A DNA stretch of 64,000 nt, taken from Rikenellaceae bacterium. Lineage in GTDB: Bacteria > Bacteroidota > Bacteroidia > Bacteroidales > Rikenellaceae. Both the position numbers and the translations under genes were made by a program. Where the stretch lies: the NCBI GenBank assembly GCA_017442365.1, contig JAFRZW010000016.1:186001-250000 (forward strand), in the 5' to 3' direction. This document shows positions 26,829 to 34,996 of the stretch, in pieces. Positions within the stretch are counted from its first letter, which is position 1, and each line of letters starts with the position of its first letter. The notes beneath the pieces were generated by a model. It did not search any database and had not been told where the DNA came from. It saw only the letters and a list, made by a program, of their open reading frames with translations.

Positions 26829-27455
26829 ATGAGAAAGATTTTGTTATGCTTGTCGCTCTTGGTGATGTGTGCTTGCGAGGGCGAAAATGATCTTGTCAAT
26901 CCCAAAATCAGATATAATAGCGAGCAATCGGCTCTGCGTGCCCTCGAAGGCAGCGTGTGGGTCGAGGATCTGATGCCAAATAATTATGCGATTGAATACG
27001 AGAATAATGTTGCGGGCGAGCTGGTTCAGCTCGATGGCGTGCCTACATTGACGGGTGTAATCGACTGGAACAACTATTTCAAAATCGAGAACGGACGCAG
27101 TGTTGCATATATGGATTGCAGCGATTGCGCGACGCAAAAATTGAAGATCGCTTTCCGCTTTGATGACGACGATTCGAAGCTCTCGATCGACCCGAAAAAT
27201 CGAGTAATGAAGAATTGGGACGCATCGCTCGGCGGCGATGTCTGGGAGATTGTCAAACTGACTAAGGATCAGATTGTTCTGATGCTCGATATGAGCTTGG
27301 TTGTAGGTGCTGCCGATGGCGATTACGATCGCTGGTATCGCTCGTTCAAACGTGTCGAACTTGACGAGGTAACGGCTGATAGGCTGAACCGCGCTGTTTC
27401 GGTCGATGACAATGATGATATTGAGGATTATTGGCGCGAGAAACTCGGCTTGTAA
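26829..27455 (+). CDS. Lipoprotein of unknown function
   Basis: A 208-residue protein with a short lipoprotein signal (MRKILLCLSLLVMCACEGEND; lipid on the Cys in MCAC). The mature part is acidic and beta-rich, with a Cys pair DCSDC near residue 97. I do not recognise the family. It has its own promoter and terminator. The start at 26829 is chosen over upstream in-frame Met codons because it yields the lipobox and lies just after the promoter. Confidence 0.8.
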   Translation: MRKILLCLSLLVMCACEGENDLVNPKIRYNSEQSALRALEGSVWVEDLMPNNYAIEYENNVAGELVQLDGVPTLTGVIDWNNYFKIENGRSVAYMDCSDCATQKLKIAFRFDDDDSKLSIDPKNRVMKNWDASLGGDVWEIVKLTKDQIVLMLDMSLVVGAADGDYDRWYRSFKRVELDEVTADRLNRAVSVDDNDDIEDYWREKLGL

Positions 27456-27475
27456 TCCAAAAGTTTTCACAAACG

Positions 27476-27507
27476 AGTGGGGCTGCTTTCGGGTAGCTCC
27501 ACTTTTT
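27476..27507 (+). terminator. Terminator of the lipoprotein gene
   Basis: A 9-bp stem, AGTGGGGCT (27476-27484) with AGCTCCACT (27495-27503) and one G-T pair, then five T residues. Confidence 0.8.
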
Positions 27508-27585
27508 GTTTTGGGGTCGGCGGAATAAACTATAAAATAATCGAAAATATCCTCCATAATGTTAGTCGATTCACAATGTTTTTTG

Positions 27586-27593
27586 TATATTTG
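27586..27593 (+). promoter_or_regulatory. -7 box of the fumarase gene
   Basis: TATATTTG fits the consensus; it predicts a leader of about 80 bases. Confidence 0.65.
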
Positions 27594-27678
27594 CGGTTAG
27601 ATTTGTTGTGAAGTGCGACAAGTCGCGCCGTAAACCGAAATTTAACAAGTTAAACAAATACAAAATTCATTTAACACT

Positions 27679-29289
27679 ATGGCTGATTTCATCTATCAGG
27701 AGCCGTTTCCTATCGAAAACGATACTACGGAATATCGTCTCCTTACAAAAGACTATGTGAAAGTTGTTGAGTGCGACGGTCGTCGTATTCTGAAAGTTGA
27801 TCCCAAGGGCTTGGAGCTGTTGGCAAAAGAGGCTTACAACGACGTTTCGTTCTATCTGCGTGCGTCGCACTTGCAGAAGTTGGCTAACATTCTCGAAGAT
27901 CCCGAAGCTACCGACAACGATAAGTTCGTAGCTTACACGATGTTGCTCAACCAGTGCGTAGCTGCCGAGGGTGAGCTGCCCACTTGTCAGGATACGGGTA
28001 CCGCAATCTGTATCGGTAAGAAGGGCGAGGACGTTTATACGGGCGCTGACGATGCTGAGTGCATTACCCGCGGTGTTTACGAGACCTACAAGGAGCGCAA
28101 CCTCCGTTACTCGCAGGTTGTTCCCTTCGATATGCTCAACGAGAAGAACAGCGGCACCAACCTGCCTGCACAGATCGACCTCTATGCAACTCAGGGTAAC
28201 GAGTATAAGTTCTTGTTCATCACCAAGGGTGGTGGCTCGGCTAACAAGACCTTCTTGTATCAGCAGACCAAGGCGTTGCTGACCGAGGAGAACCTGACTA
28301 AGTTCGTTGAGGAGCACATCAAGGATCTGGGTACTTCGGCTTGTCCTCCCTACCACTTGGCACTCTGCATCGGTGGTACTTCGGCTGAGACCAACCTCGC
28401 AACCGTTAAGAAGGCTTCGGCTGGTTATCTGGATCACCTGCCCACATCGGGTAACGAGGGTGGCCGCTACTTCCGCGATTTGGAGTGGGAGCAGAAGGTG
28501 CTCGATATCTGCCAGAAGAGCGGTGTAGGTGCTCAGTTCGGTGGTAAGTATTTGGTACACGATGTACGCGTTATTCGTGGTCCTCGCCACGCAGCGTCGT
28601 GCCCCGTAGGTTTGGGCGTTAGCTGCTCGGCTGACCGTAACATCAAGGCTAAGATCACCGAGGACGGTATCTTCATCGAGCAGTTGGAGAAGAATCCCGC
28701 ACGTTTCTTGCCGAAGGAGGCTCCCGCAATGTCGCCCGCAGTTGAGATCGACTTGGACGAGGGTATGGACAAGGTGCGCGAGACGCTGACCAAGTATCCC
28801 ATCAAGACCCGCTTGAATATCAAGGGTACGTTGATCGTAGCACGCGATATCGCTCACGCACGTATCAAGCAGATGTTGGACGAGGGTAAGCCTATGCCCG
28901 AGTACTTCAAGAAGCACCCCGTTTACTATGCAGGTCCCGCGAAGACTCCCGCAGGTATGGCATCGGGTAGCTTTGGTCCCACCACCGCAGGTCGTATGGA
29001 CCCCTACGTAGATCTGTTCCAGGATCACGGTGGTTCGATGGTTATGGTGGCTAAGGGTAACCGTTCGCAGGCAGTAACCGACGCGTGCCAGAAGCACGGT
29101 GGTTTCTACCTCGGTTCGATCGGTGGTCCGGCAGCTATCTTGGCTAAGAACAGCATTAAGAGTGTTGAGGTTGTCGACTTCCCCGAGTTGGGTATGGAGG
29201 CAGTTCGCAAGATCTATGTTGAGGACTTCCCCGCATTCATCATTGTGGACGACAAGGGTAACGATTTCTTTGCCGACTTCAAGCACTAA
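27679..29289 (+). CDS. Class I (iron-sulfur) fumarate hydratase
   Basis: Oxygen-sensitive [4Fe-4S] enzyme that hydrates fumarate to malate, or dehydrates malate in the reductive direction used by succinate-forming anaerobes. The 536-residue protein has both parts in one chain. The N-terminal part has [17 protein letters not shown]; cluster Cys lie in this segment, in [41 protein letters not shown] and nearby. The C-terminal beta part has [28 protein letters not shown]. Codon use is highly biased. It is monocistronic; unusual hairpins follow it. Confidence 0.97.
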   Translation: MADFIYQEPFPIENDTTEYRLLTKDYVKVVECDGRRILKVDPKGLELLAKEAYNDVSFYLRASHLQKLANILEDPEATDNDKFVAYTMLLNQCVAAEGELPTCQDTGTAICIGKKGEDVYTGADDAECITRGVYETYKERNLRYSQVVPFDMLNEKNSGTNLPAQIDLYATQGNEYKFLFITKGGGSANKTFLYQQTKALLTEENLTKFVEEHIKDLGTSACPPYHLALCIGGTSAETNLATVKKASAGYLDHLPTSGNEGGRYFRDLEWEQKVLDICQKSGVGAQFGGKYLVHDVRVIRGPRHAASCPVGLGVSCSADRNIKAKITEDGIFIEQLEKNPARFLPKEAPAMSPAVEIDLDEGMDKVRETLTKYPIKTRLNIKGTLIVARDIAHARIKQMLDEGKPMPEYFKKHPVYYAGPAKTPAGMASGSFGPTTAGRMDPYVDLFQDHGGSMVMVAKGNRSQAVTDACQKHGGFYLGSIGGPAAILAKNSIKSVEVVDFPELGMEAVRKIYVEDFPAFIIVDDKGNDFFADFKH

Positions 29290-29296
29290 AAGTGTC

Positions 29297-29398
29297 TAAC
29301 GTGGCTCTTTTGGCGTTGCGCTTGCTCTGCAAATGCTCACATACGTTTAGTATGCTCCGCTTTGCATAGCGTCGCGCGCCTAAAAATAGCTCACGTTA
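29297..29398. repeat. Long imperfect hairpin element after fumarase
   Basis: About 102 bases fold back on themselves. TAACGTGGCT (29297-29306) pairs with AGC-T-CACGTTA (29388-29398), GGCG with CGCC, GCAAA (29329-29333) with TTTGC (29361-29365), and CATAC (29340-29344) with GTATG (29350-29354) around the loop GTTTA. It resembles palindromic intergenic repeats rather than a simple terminator; there is no T-run at the end. Confidence 0.7.
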
Positions 29399-29489
29399 TA
29401 CGCTTTTATGAAAAAACTATAACCGAGCGAGTGCGCACTCCGTTCGTAAGAGTGGAGTGCGGCTCTTCTCGACCAACCCTTTACGACTA

Positions 29490-29552
29490 ACACGAATCTC
29501 CGACGGTGGCTACGCCTATGCGATGGCCGACCGTCGGAGTGGTCGTGTTTTG
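29490..29552 (+). terminator. Large hairpin with T-run upstream of batD
   Basis: CTCCGACGGT (29498-29507) pairs with ACCGTCGGAG (29530-29539), extended by ACACGA (29490-29495) with TCGTGT (29543-29548), then TTTT. Another inverted pair, GCACTCC (29435-29441) with GGAGTGC (29454-29460), lies before it. Between fumarase and batD (29290-29663) I see these hairpins but no gene. Confidence 0.55.
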
Positions 29553-29663
29553 AGGGGTACGCGATTTTGCGGCTCGATGACTGCAATATGCGACAAAAAA
29601 ATGCGTGCTACATATAATATTTAGGTGTGTCGCGCGTTATTTGTGAAATATAATATACTGAGT

Positions 29664-31487
29664 ATGTTTAGAAGATTGATGTTGAGCATTGCGGCTCTGC
29701 TGGCGGTGGTTGCGGCGTGGGCGTCGTCGCCTGTGTCATTCGAGGCGTCGGCTCCGTTATTGGTTGCGGCGGGCGAGAATTTCCGCATCGAATTTACGGT
29801 CAATGCCGAGCCTGAGCGCAATAGCTTCGAGGCTCCGAGTTTCGAGGGATTTCAACTTATTGCAGGTCCCGTAACCTCGCGCGGCAGCAATATGTATATC
29901 GTCAATGGCGCGATGGAACGCTCGGAGTATCATACCTATACCTACGTGCTGCAAGGTACGACCAAGGGTAAATATACGATTGGGGCGGCGGCGATTGCGG
30001 TTGAGGGTAAGAGCTATCGAACGCAACCCGTAACCATCGAGGTTGTCGATGAGGGCAACTCGCAGCAGGGTGGTGCGGTGCCGCAGGGTGGCAATTCGGC
30101 CGAGAAGGCGATAGGTGCAAATGACCTACTGATGCGAATGGTGGTCAATAAGACCGATGTATTCAAAGGTGAGCCGGTTGTGGCAGCGCTCAAATTGTAC
30201 AAACGTGTGTCGTTGCTCGGTAGCGATGGCGTCAAATTCCCGTCGTTCAATGGTTTTTGGACTCAGGAGCTGGACTCGGAGAACAATATGTGGCAGCGCG
30301 AAACCTACGATGGTCGCATCTACGAAACGCTGGTCGTCCGCGAATATCTGCTCTATCCTCAGCAGACGGGCAAACTGCGTATCGACCCTGCTGAGATGAC
30401 GGTTGTGGCTCAGGTAGTTATGCCGAGTAGCTCGCGTGGTTTCGACCCCTTCTTCGATCAACCCGATGTGGTTGAGGTTCGTCGCAAGCTGACCACCGCT
30501 CCGGTTGAGATCAATGTCAAGGAGCTGCCCGCGGGTGCTCCGTCGTCGTTCTCGGGCGCGGTGGGTCGATTCACTATGGAGGCAACTCCTCCCGCGTCGA
30601 ACTTTACGGCCAACTCGGCAGCAACCTATACGGTTAAGATCTCAGGTACGGGCAACCTGCCTTTCGTTCAAGCTCCGACGTTGGCACTCCCTTCGTCGTT
30701 TGAGCTGTACGATGTCAAGACCACCGAGAGCCTGAAAAATTCGTTGCAAGGCATTAGCGGTTATCGTCAATTCGAATATCCGTTCATTGCGCGTGCCGAG
30801 GGTGAATATGATATTCCTGCAATCGAGTTTAGCTATTTCGATCCTTCACAACTGAAATATGTAACTCTGTCGTCGCGCGAGCTGTCTCTGACGATCGATC
30901 CCGATCAGTCGGGTGGCCTGTCGGGAGCACCGGTGATTGGCGGTGTGTCGAAAGAGGAGGTCAAGATGCTCGGTCAGGATATTCGCTTCATCAAACTCGG
31001 TGCAGCAGGTTTGCGACCGGTGCGTTCGGTCTTTGTCGGGAGTGTGGCCTATTGGGTGCTGTTAGGTTTGATGTTGGCTCTCTTTGTGGGTGTGTCGATA
31101 TATCTGCGCAAGCGTATCAAAGAGATGCAGAATGTTACGCTCATTCGAGGCAAGCGAGCCAATCGTGTTGCGTTGCAACGTTTCCGTGCGGCGGCGAAGT
31201 TTATGGAGCTGGACAACCAGCACGGCTTCTACGAGGAGATGTTGCGTGCGCTGTGGGGCTATATGAGCGACAAGTTGAATATTCCGGTTGCCAACTTGAC
31301 CAAAGAGAACGTGCGCGAAGAGTTGCGTAAGCGGAACATAGCCTCGGATACAATCCAGCAGTTTATTGATATTATCGTGTCGTGCGACGAGGCGCAATAT
31401 TCGCCTATGGCTTCTGCTCAGATGAGCGAGGTCTATGCCGAGGGTGTGCAGATCATTTCGAAGCTCGAATCGACGCTCAAAAAATAG
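29664..31487 (+). CDS. batD: BatD family membrane protein
   Basis: A 607-residue envelope protein of the Bat (Bacteroides aerotolerance) group. The start at 29664 (MFRRLMLSIAALLAVVAAWAS) gives a signal peptide; an earlier Met at 29625 is too far upstream. Repeated Ig-like beta domains follow (SFEASAPLLVAAGENFRIEFTVNAEPERNSFEAPSFEGFQL). A single membrane helix lies near residues 455-478 (VAYWVLLGLMLALFVGVSIYL), followed by a helical cytoplasmic tail. batE follows 13 bases on. BatA, BatB and MoxR are not in the window. Confidence 0.9.
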   Translation: MFRRLMLSIAALLAVVAAWASSPVSFEASAPLLVAAGENFRIEFTVNAEPERNSFEAPSFEGFQLIAGPVTSRGSNMYIVNGAMERSEYHTYTYVLQGTTKGKYTIGAAAIAVEGKSYRTQPVTIEVVDEGNSQQGGAVPQGGNSAEKAIGANDLLMRMVVNKTDVFKGEPVVAALKLYKRVSLLGSDGVKFPSFNGFWTQELDSENNMWQRETYDGRIYETLVVREYLLYPQQTGKLRIDPAEMTVVAQVVMPSSSRGFDPFFDQPDVVEVRRKLTTAPVEINVKELPAGAPSSFSGAVGRFTMEATPPASNFTANSAATYTVKISGTGNLPFVQAPTLALPSSFELYDVKTTESLKNSLQGISGYRQFEYPFIARAEGEYDIPAIEFSYFDPSQLKYVTLSSRELSLTIDPDQSGGLSGAPVIGGVSKEEVKMLGQDIRFIKLGAAGLRPVRSVFVGSVAYWVLLGLMLALFVGVSIYLRKRIKEMQNVTLIRGKRANRVALQRFRAAAKFMELDNQHGFYEEMLRALWGYMSDKLNIPVANLTKENVREELRKRNIASDTIQQFIDIIVSCDEAQYSPMASAQMSEVYAEGVQIISKLESTLKK

Positions 31488-31500
31488 GAGGAACAGAACG

Positions 31501-32301
31501 ATGGTAAAAAAGATATTTATACTCATCACGGCACTTGCAGCAACGCTGTCGGCTGTGGCTCAGGAGGATAGCGTGGCAACTGCAACAGCAGCCCCTGCAC
31601 TCGGCAACGAGCAGATTTGGGACGAGGCCAACACTGCATACGTCAATGCCAACTATCCGCGTGCAATCGAGCTTTACCACTCGATCGAGGATCAGGGCTT
31701 GGCGTCGGCAAAGCTCTATTACAATATGGGCAATGCCTATTTCAAAACCGACGATATGGGCCACGCAATCCTCTACTACAATAAGGCGTTGCGCTTATCT
31801 CCCGGCGATCAGGATATTCGCTACAATCTCGACGTGGCGAATAGCTACACGAAGGATCGCATTCAGGTCGTGCCCGAATTGTTTTTGACGCGATGGATAC
31901 GCAGTGTTCGCCAAACGATCAGCGGTAATGCGTGGGCGGTGCTGTCGCTCGTGTTCTTCGCTGTGATGTTGGTGGCGATAATGGCCTATATGCTTGTCCA
32001 TAGTCTGCTTTTCCGCAAGATAGGTTTCTTTGCGACGATCGTCAGCCTTCTGCTGTTTGTAATCACTACGTCGTTTGCCGTAACCGAGCGTCGCCACGCT
32101 ACTTCGCCCACCGAGGCTATCGTAATGCGTGCATCGGTGTCGGTTAAGGCAGCCCCCGAGAAGAACTCGACCGATATGTTTGTCCTGCACGAAGGAACAA
32201 AGGTTCGCGTGGGCAATAGTGTCGAGGGGTGGATCGAGGTAACGATTGCCGATGGAAATAAGGGTTGGCTCGAAGAGCGAACAATCGAAATGATCGACTA
32301 A
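31501..32301 (+). CDS. batE: BatE-like TPR protein
   Basis: A 266-residue envelope protein. The order is a signal peptide (MVKKIFILITALAATLSAVA), TPR repeats (about residues 35-110: ELYHSIEDQGLASAKLYYNMGNAYFKTDDMGHAILYYNKALRLSPGD), two membrane helices (about 145-210), then a C-terminal SH3-like domain (VKAAPEKNSTDMFVLHEGTKVRV...GWIEVTIADGNKGWL). The ATG at 31501 is preceded by AGGAGG (31486-31491), which overlaps the batD stop codon; such a site is rare in this phylum and supports coupling. Confidence 0.92.
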   Translation: MVKKIFILITALAATLSAVAQEDSVATATAAPALGNEQIWDEANTAYVNANYPRAIELYHSIEDQGLASAKLYYNMGNAYFKTDDMGHAILYYNKALRLSPGDQDIRYNLDVANSYTKDRIQVVPELFLTRWIRSVRQTISGNAWAVLSLVFFAVMLVAIMAYMLVHSLLFRKIGFFATIVSLLLFVITTSFAVTERRHATSPTEAIVMRASVSVKAAPEKNSTDMFVLHEGTKVRVGNSVEGWIEVTIADGNKGWLEERTIEMID

Positions 32302-32312
32302 CGACCGAGGCT

Positions 32313-32912
32313 ATGTCAAGACTTCTGGAAGATGTAACGGCCGAGTTGTCGAAGCTCCCGGGTATTGGTCGTCGTACGGCGTTGCGCTTGGCGATGCACC
32401 TGCTGCGAATGGAGGTTGCGAGTGTGCAGGATATGACGTCGAGTATCGACCGCTTCCGTACGCAGATTCGCCACTGCCGTCTGTGTAACAACCTGTCGGA
32501 TACCGATGTGTGTCCGATATGTGCTGACGAGCGACGCGATCACTCGACGGTCTGCGTTGTGGAGCAGGTTTCCGACGTGCTGTCGATTGAGAACACGCGC
32601 CAATATCGAGGTGTCTATCACGTTTTGGGCGGCGTGATCTCGCCGATGCAGGGCATTGCTCCGTCGGATTTGAAGATCGACCTGCTGCTCGAAAATGTTG
32701 CACGTGGCCAGATCCGCGAGGTGATTCTTGCGCTCAATACATCGGTCGAGGGCGAAACGACGCTCTTCTATATCCTCAATCGCTTGCGCGCCTACCCATC
32801 GGTGAAGGTTACGACGATTGCACGCGGTTTGGGTTTTGGCGATGAGTTGGAGTATGTCGATGAGATGACAATCACGCAGGCGTTGATCAATCGCCGCGAG
32901 GTCGAGCGATAG
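32313..32912 (+). CDS. recR: Recombination mediator RecR
   Basis: Acts with RecO and RecF in loading RecA at gaps; 199 residues. The order is an N-terminal helix-hairpin-helix (LSKLPGIGRRTALRLA), a C4 zinc finger (Cys55, 58, 67, 70), a Toprim domain (VCVVEQVSDVLSIENTRQYRGVYHVLGG) and the C-terminal GLGFGDELEYVDEMTI with Walker-B-like end. The start at 32313 is 11 bases after batE and removes a Lys/Arg-rich extension that overlaps batE. Confidence 0.96.
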   Translation: MSRLLEDVTAELSKLPGIGRRTALRLAMHLLRMEVASVQDMTSSIDRFRTQIRHCRLCNNLSDTDVCPICADERRDHSTVCVVEQVSDVLSIENTRQYRGVYHVLGGVISPMQGIAPSDLKIDLLLENVARGQIREVILALNTSVEGETTLFYILNRLRAYPSVKVTTIARGLGFGDELEYVDEMTITQALINRREVER

Positions 32913-32932
32913 AGTCTGTCGAACGAATTGAG

Positions 32933-32970
32933 TGGGGCTGTGCCGAGTGGGGTGCAGCCCCATCTGTTTT
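32933..32970 (+). terminator. Terminator after recR
   Basis: TGGGGCTG (32933-32940) pairs with CAGCCCCA (32955-32962), followed by TCTGTTTT. Confidence 0.75.
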
Positions 32971-33029
32971 CCCCGACAGCGGCACTGTTTTTGAAGGCTA
33001 AGGATCGAACTCTTAAAAAACGAACAGCT

Positions 33030-33194
33030 ATGAAAAAGTATCAATGTCCTTCGTGTCCCTACATCTACGATCCTGCGGTTGGCGATCCCGATAACGGAAT
33101 CCCTGCCGGTACGCCCTTCGAGCAACTGCCCGACGATTGGGTTTGCCCGCTGTGTGGCGAGGAGAAGTCGGCCTTCGTTGCGATCGAGGAATAG
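33030..33194 (+). CDS. Rubredoxin
   Basis: A 54-residue one-iron electron carrier. The four iron ligands are Cys6, Cys9, Cys39 and Cys42 (CPSCPYIYD and CPLCG). The ATG at 33030 gives the normal rubredoxin length; an upstream frame is spurious. It sits 24 bases before superoxide dismutase, so the pair may form an oxygen-defence unit in which rubredoxin feeds electrons to a peroxide- or oxygen-reducing partner. Confidence 0.96.
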   Translation: MKKYQCPSCPYIYDPAVGDPDNGIPAGTPFEQLPDDWVCPLCGEEKSAFVAIEE

Positions 33195-33218
33195 TAATGT
33201 TGCAAATTTCGAATAGCT

Positions 33219-33884
33219 ATGTTTATCGTGTTGTTAATCAGTAAATTATTGTTTATGATCGCCTCTGCCGAAACTTCCGTTGCTGACTCTACGTCAGTCT
33301 TCCGACTCCCCGATTTACCCTACGAAATGACAGCTCTTGCTCCGAATGTGAGCGAGGAGACACTGCGCTACCACTATGGTAAGCACCATCAAACCTACGT
33401 CGATAATGTCAATAAGTTGATTGTTGGCACCCGTTTCGCCTCGATGCCTTTGGACGAAATCGTGCGCCAGGCCGACGGACCGCTCTATAACAATGCGGCT
33501 CAGGTACTCAATCACAATCTCTATTTTCTTGCGCTTGCACCTGCTGCGGTTGCCAAGCACGCTCCCGAGGGTCCGTTGGCGGCAGCTATCAAGCGCGATT
33601 TCGGATCGTTCGATGCGATGAAGGTGCAGTTGGCTAAGGCTGCCACGTCGCTTTTCGGATCGGGTTGGGTCTGGTTGGCCGAGAACAAAAACGGCAACCT
33701 TGTGATCCTCTCCGAGTCGAATGCGGGCAACCCCTTGCGCCACGGATTGACGCCTTTGCTCGGTATTGATGTTTGGGAGCACGCCTACTATATTGATTAT
33801 CGCAACGACCGCGCCCGCTCGATCGACCAACTTTGGGACGTGATTGATTGGCAAGTGGTTGAGGATCGCTACGGTAAGCATTGA
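33219..33884 (+). CDS. sodB: Iron/manganese superoxide dismutase with N-terminal extension
   Basis: Dismutes superoxide. The core begins at FRLPDLPYEMTAL and has metal ligands in HYGKHHQTYV, NHNLYFLAL and DVWEHAYYIDYRN. The protein is 221 residues, about 25-30 longer at the N-terminus than usual cytosolic homologues. The extra MFIVLLISKLLFMIASAETS is hydrophobic and could be a signal peptide, so the enzyme may act outside the cytoplasm. If translation begins at the internal ATG (33255) the hydrophobic part is lost. Which start is used is open. Confidence 0.93.
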   Translation: MFIVLLISKLLFMIASAETSVADSTSVFRLPDLPYEMTALAPNVSEETLRYHYGKHHQTYVDNVNKLIVGTRFASMPLDEIVRQADGPLYNNAAQVLNHNLYFLALAPAAVAKHAPEGPLAAAIKRDFGSFDAMKVQLAKAATSLFGSGWVWLAENKNGNLVILSESNAGNPLRHGLTPLLGIDVWEHAYYIDYRNDRARSIDQLWDVIDWQVVEDRYGKH

Positions 33885-33907
33885 TTGAATAGGGTGCCCC
33901 TCCCGTA

Positions 33908-33989
33908 TTTGGCAAAATCTCAGATTTTGGCACACACTCTGTGGCTCGTGCGACTTCGGTCGCACGCCCCCCCAGCCACAGAGTGTGCG
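33908..33989 (+). repeat. Covarying hairpin element, copy B
   Basis: TTTGGCAAAATCTCAGATTTTGG leads into a perfect 14-bp stem (33933-33946 with 33974-33987). The inner 8-bp stem (33947-33954 with 33959-33966) is capped by a C-TTCG-G tetraloop. It lies 23 bases after sodB, where no other terminator is seen. Confidence 0.85.
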
Positions 33990-34027
33990 TGTCAGCGGCT
34001 TGTGTTGTAGTTTTTTGAGATTTTGAT

Positions 34028-34058
34028 TTTGCGAATTGAATATAATTGAGTATATTTG
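34028..34058 (+). promoter_or_regulatory. Consensus promoter of a long-leader transcript
   Basis: TTTG (34028-34031), a 19-base spacer and TATATTTG (34051-34058). The next start codon is 260 bases away. Confidence 0.78.
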
Positions 34059-34064
34059 TAGGTG

Positions 34065-34317
34065 CTCTCGTGCGAGGGCGCGACATATTTTTTGAAATTT
34101 ACGAAGCGTTATGCTTCTCTTGCAATCGGAAATGTGAGAAACTTCCAGTAGTCAGCAAGAGGGTGTAGCGGTTCGCGCGTATGCGTGGGCTGGTTACTCA
34201 TCTGCTGACAAAGGTCATTCTCACAACCTCCGATTGTAGATAAGTGTATCAGTGCCACGCTTTTGCGTTTAACACTAAAAAAGTTCTTACGGCACGGAGA
34301 ACAGGAACCGGAATAGT
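34065..34317 (+). ncRNA. Structured RNA or long leader, family unknown
   Basis: About 250 bases between the promoter and the ATG at 34318. The core is a rod of coaxial stems: CAATCGG (34123-34129) with CCGATTG (34230-34236), TGTGAGAA (34133-34140) with TTCTCACA (34218-34225), and GTCAGCA (34151-34157) with TGCTGAC (34203-34209), separated by unequal internal loops and capped by CGCGC/GCGTG. A second domain (34239-34310) has AGTGT/ACACT and GTTCT/AGAAC pairings. It matches no riboswitch I know; a rod with open bubbles recalls 6S RNA. Leader versus separate RNA is unresolved. Confidence 0.55.
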
Positions 34318-34881
34318 ATGAAGAGACTGATTTTAGCCGCAATGATGATTCTGTTTGCGACGACTGCCAATGCGCAGAAAGATGTAACGAAGTTCCTCGG
34401 CATTCCCGTCGATGGCACCAAAGCCGAAATGATCCAAAAACTCAAAGCGAAGGGTTTTACGAGCGTGGGATATCAAGATGTTTTAGAGGGAGAATTTAAT
34501 GGAACACAAGTTTACGTCCACGTTGTTACCAATAACAACAAAGTTTATCGAATTATGGTTGTGGACAAAAGCGGTCAAAGCGAGAGAAATATAATTATTC
34601 GCTTTAATAAACTTTGCTCACAGTTTGAGAATAATAAGAAATATGTGTCAATGACATTAGAAAATCAAATGATCTCAGAGGACGAAGATATCTCTTATGA
34701 AATAATAGTTAATGATAAACGCTATCAGGCAGGATTCTTTCAATTATCAGATGGTGAAGGATCTGCAATTGATGCATTGAATCGTCAAGTTTGGTTTACA
34801 ATTTCAAGGCAATACGCGGATTATGTGATTGCTATGTATTACGATAATCTTAACAACCAGTCTAACGGCGAAGATTTATAG
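34318..34881 (+). CDS. Secreted protein of unknown function, AT-rich
   Basis: A 187-residue protein with a signal peptide (MKRLILAAMMILFATTANA, cut before QKD). The first 50 codons resemble the local codon style, but the rest is clearly richer in A and T. I do not recognise the family; KFLGIPVDGTKAEMIQKLKAKGFTSV looks like a small alpha/beta unit found in secreted Bacteroidota proteins. The sharp composition shift and the structured upstream RNA suggest an acquired or fast-evolving gene. A terminator follows. Confidence 0.75.
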   Translation: MKRLILAAMMILFATTANAQKDVTKFLGIPVDGTKAEMIQKLKAKGFTSVGYQDVLEGEFNGTQVYVHVVTNNNKVYRIMVVDKSGQSERNIIIRFNKLCSQFENNKKYVSMTLENQMISEDEDISYEIIVNDKRYQAGFFQLSDGEGSAIDALNRQVWFTISRQYADYVIAMYYDNLNNQSNGEDL

Positions 34882-34900
34882 TTTTCTCATTTAATTTTAT

Positions 34901-34928
34901 AACAGCCCGAAATTATTTTCGGGCTGTT
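34901..34928 (+). terminator. Terminator of the AT-rich secreted protein gene
   Basis: A perfect 12-bp stem, AACAGCCCGAAA (34901-34912) with TTTCGGGCTGTT (34917-34928), then ATTATAT. Confidence 0.85.
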
Positions 34929-34996
34929 ATTATATCTCAGAGTACGTCTCGCCTATAAAACCAAAACAAATATTTGTTTCGAAAAATGAAAAAAAT

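Noticed and set aside
27667..29286. 539-codon open frame antisense to fumarase
   Set aside because: Shadow of a highly biased gene; no recognisable features.
34065..34317. Structured leader as a cobalamin or SAM riboswitch, tmRNA or RNase P RNA
   Set aside because: The consensus cores of these RNAs are not present. CAGTGCCAC looks superficially like part of a cobalamin box but is out of order.
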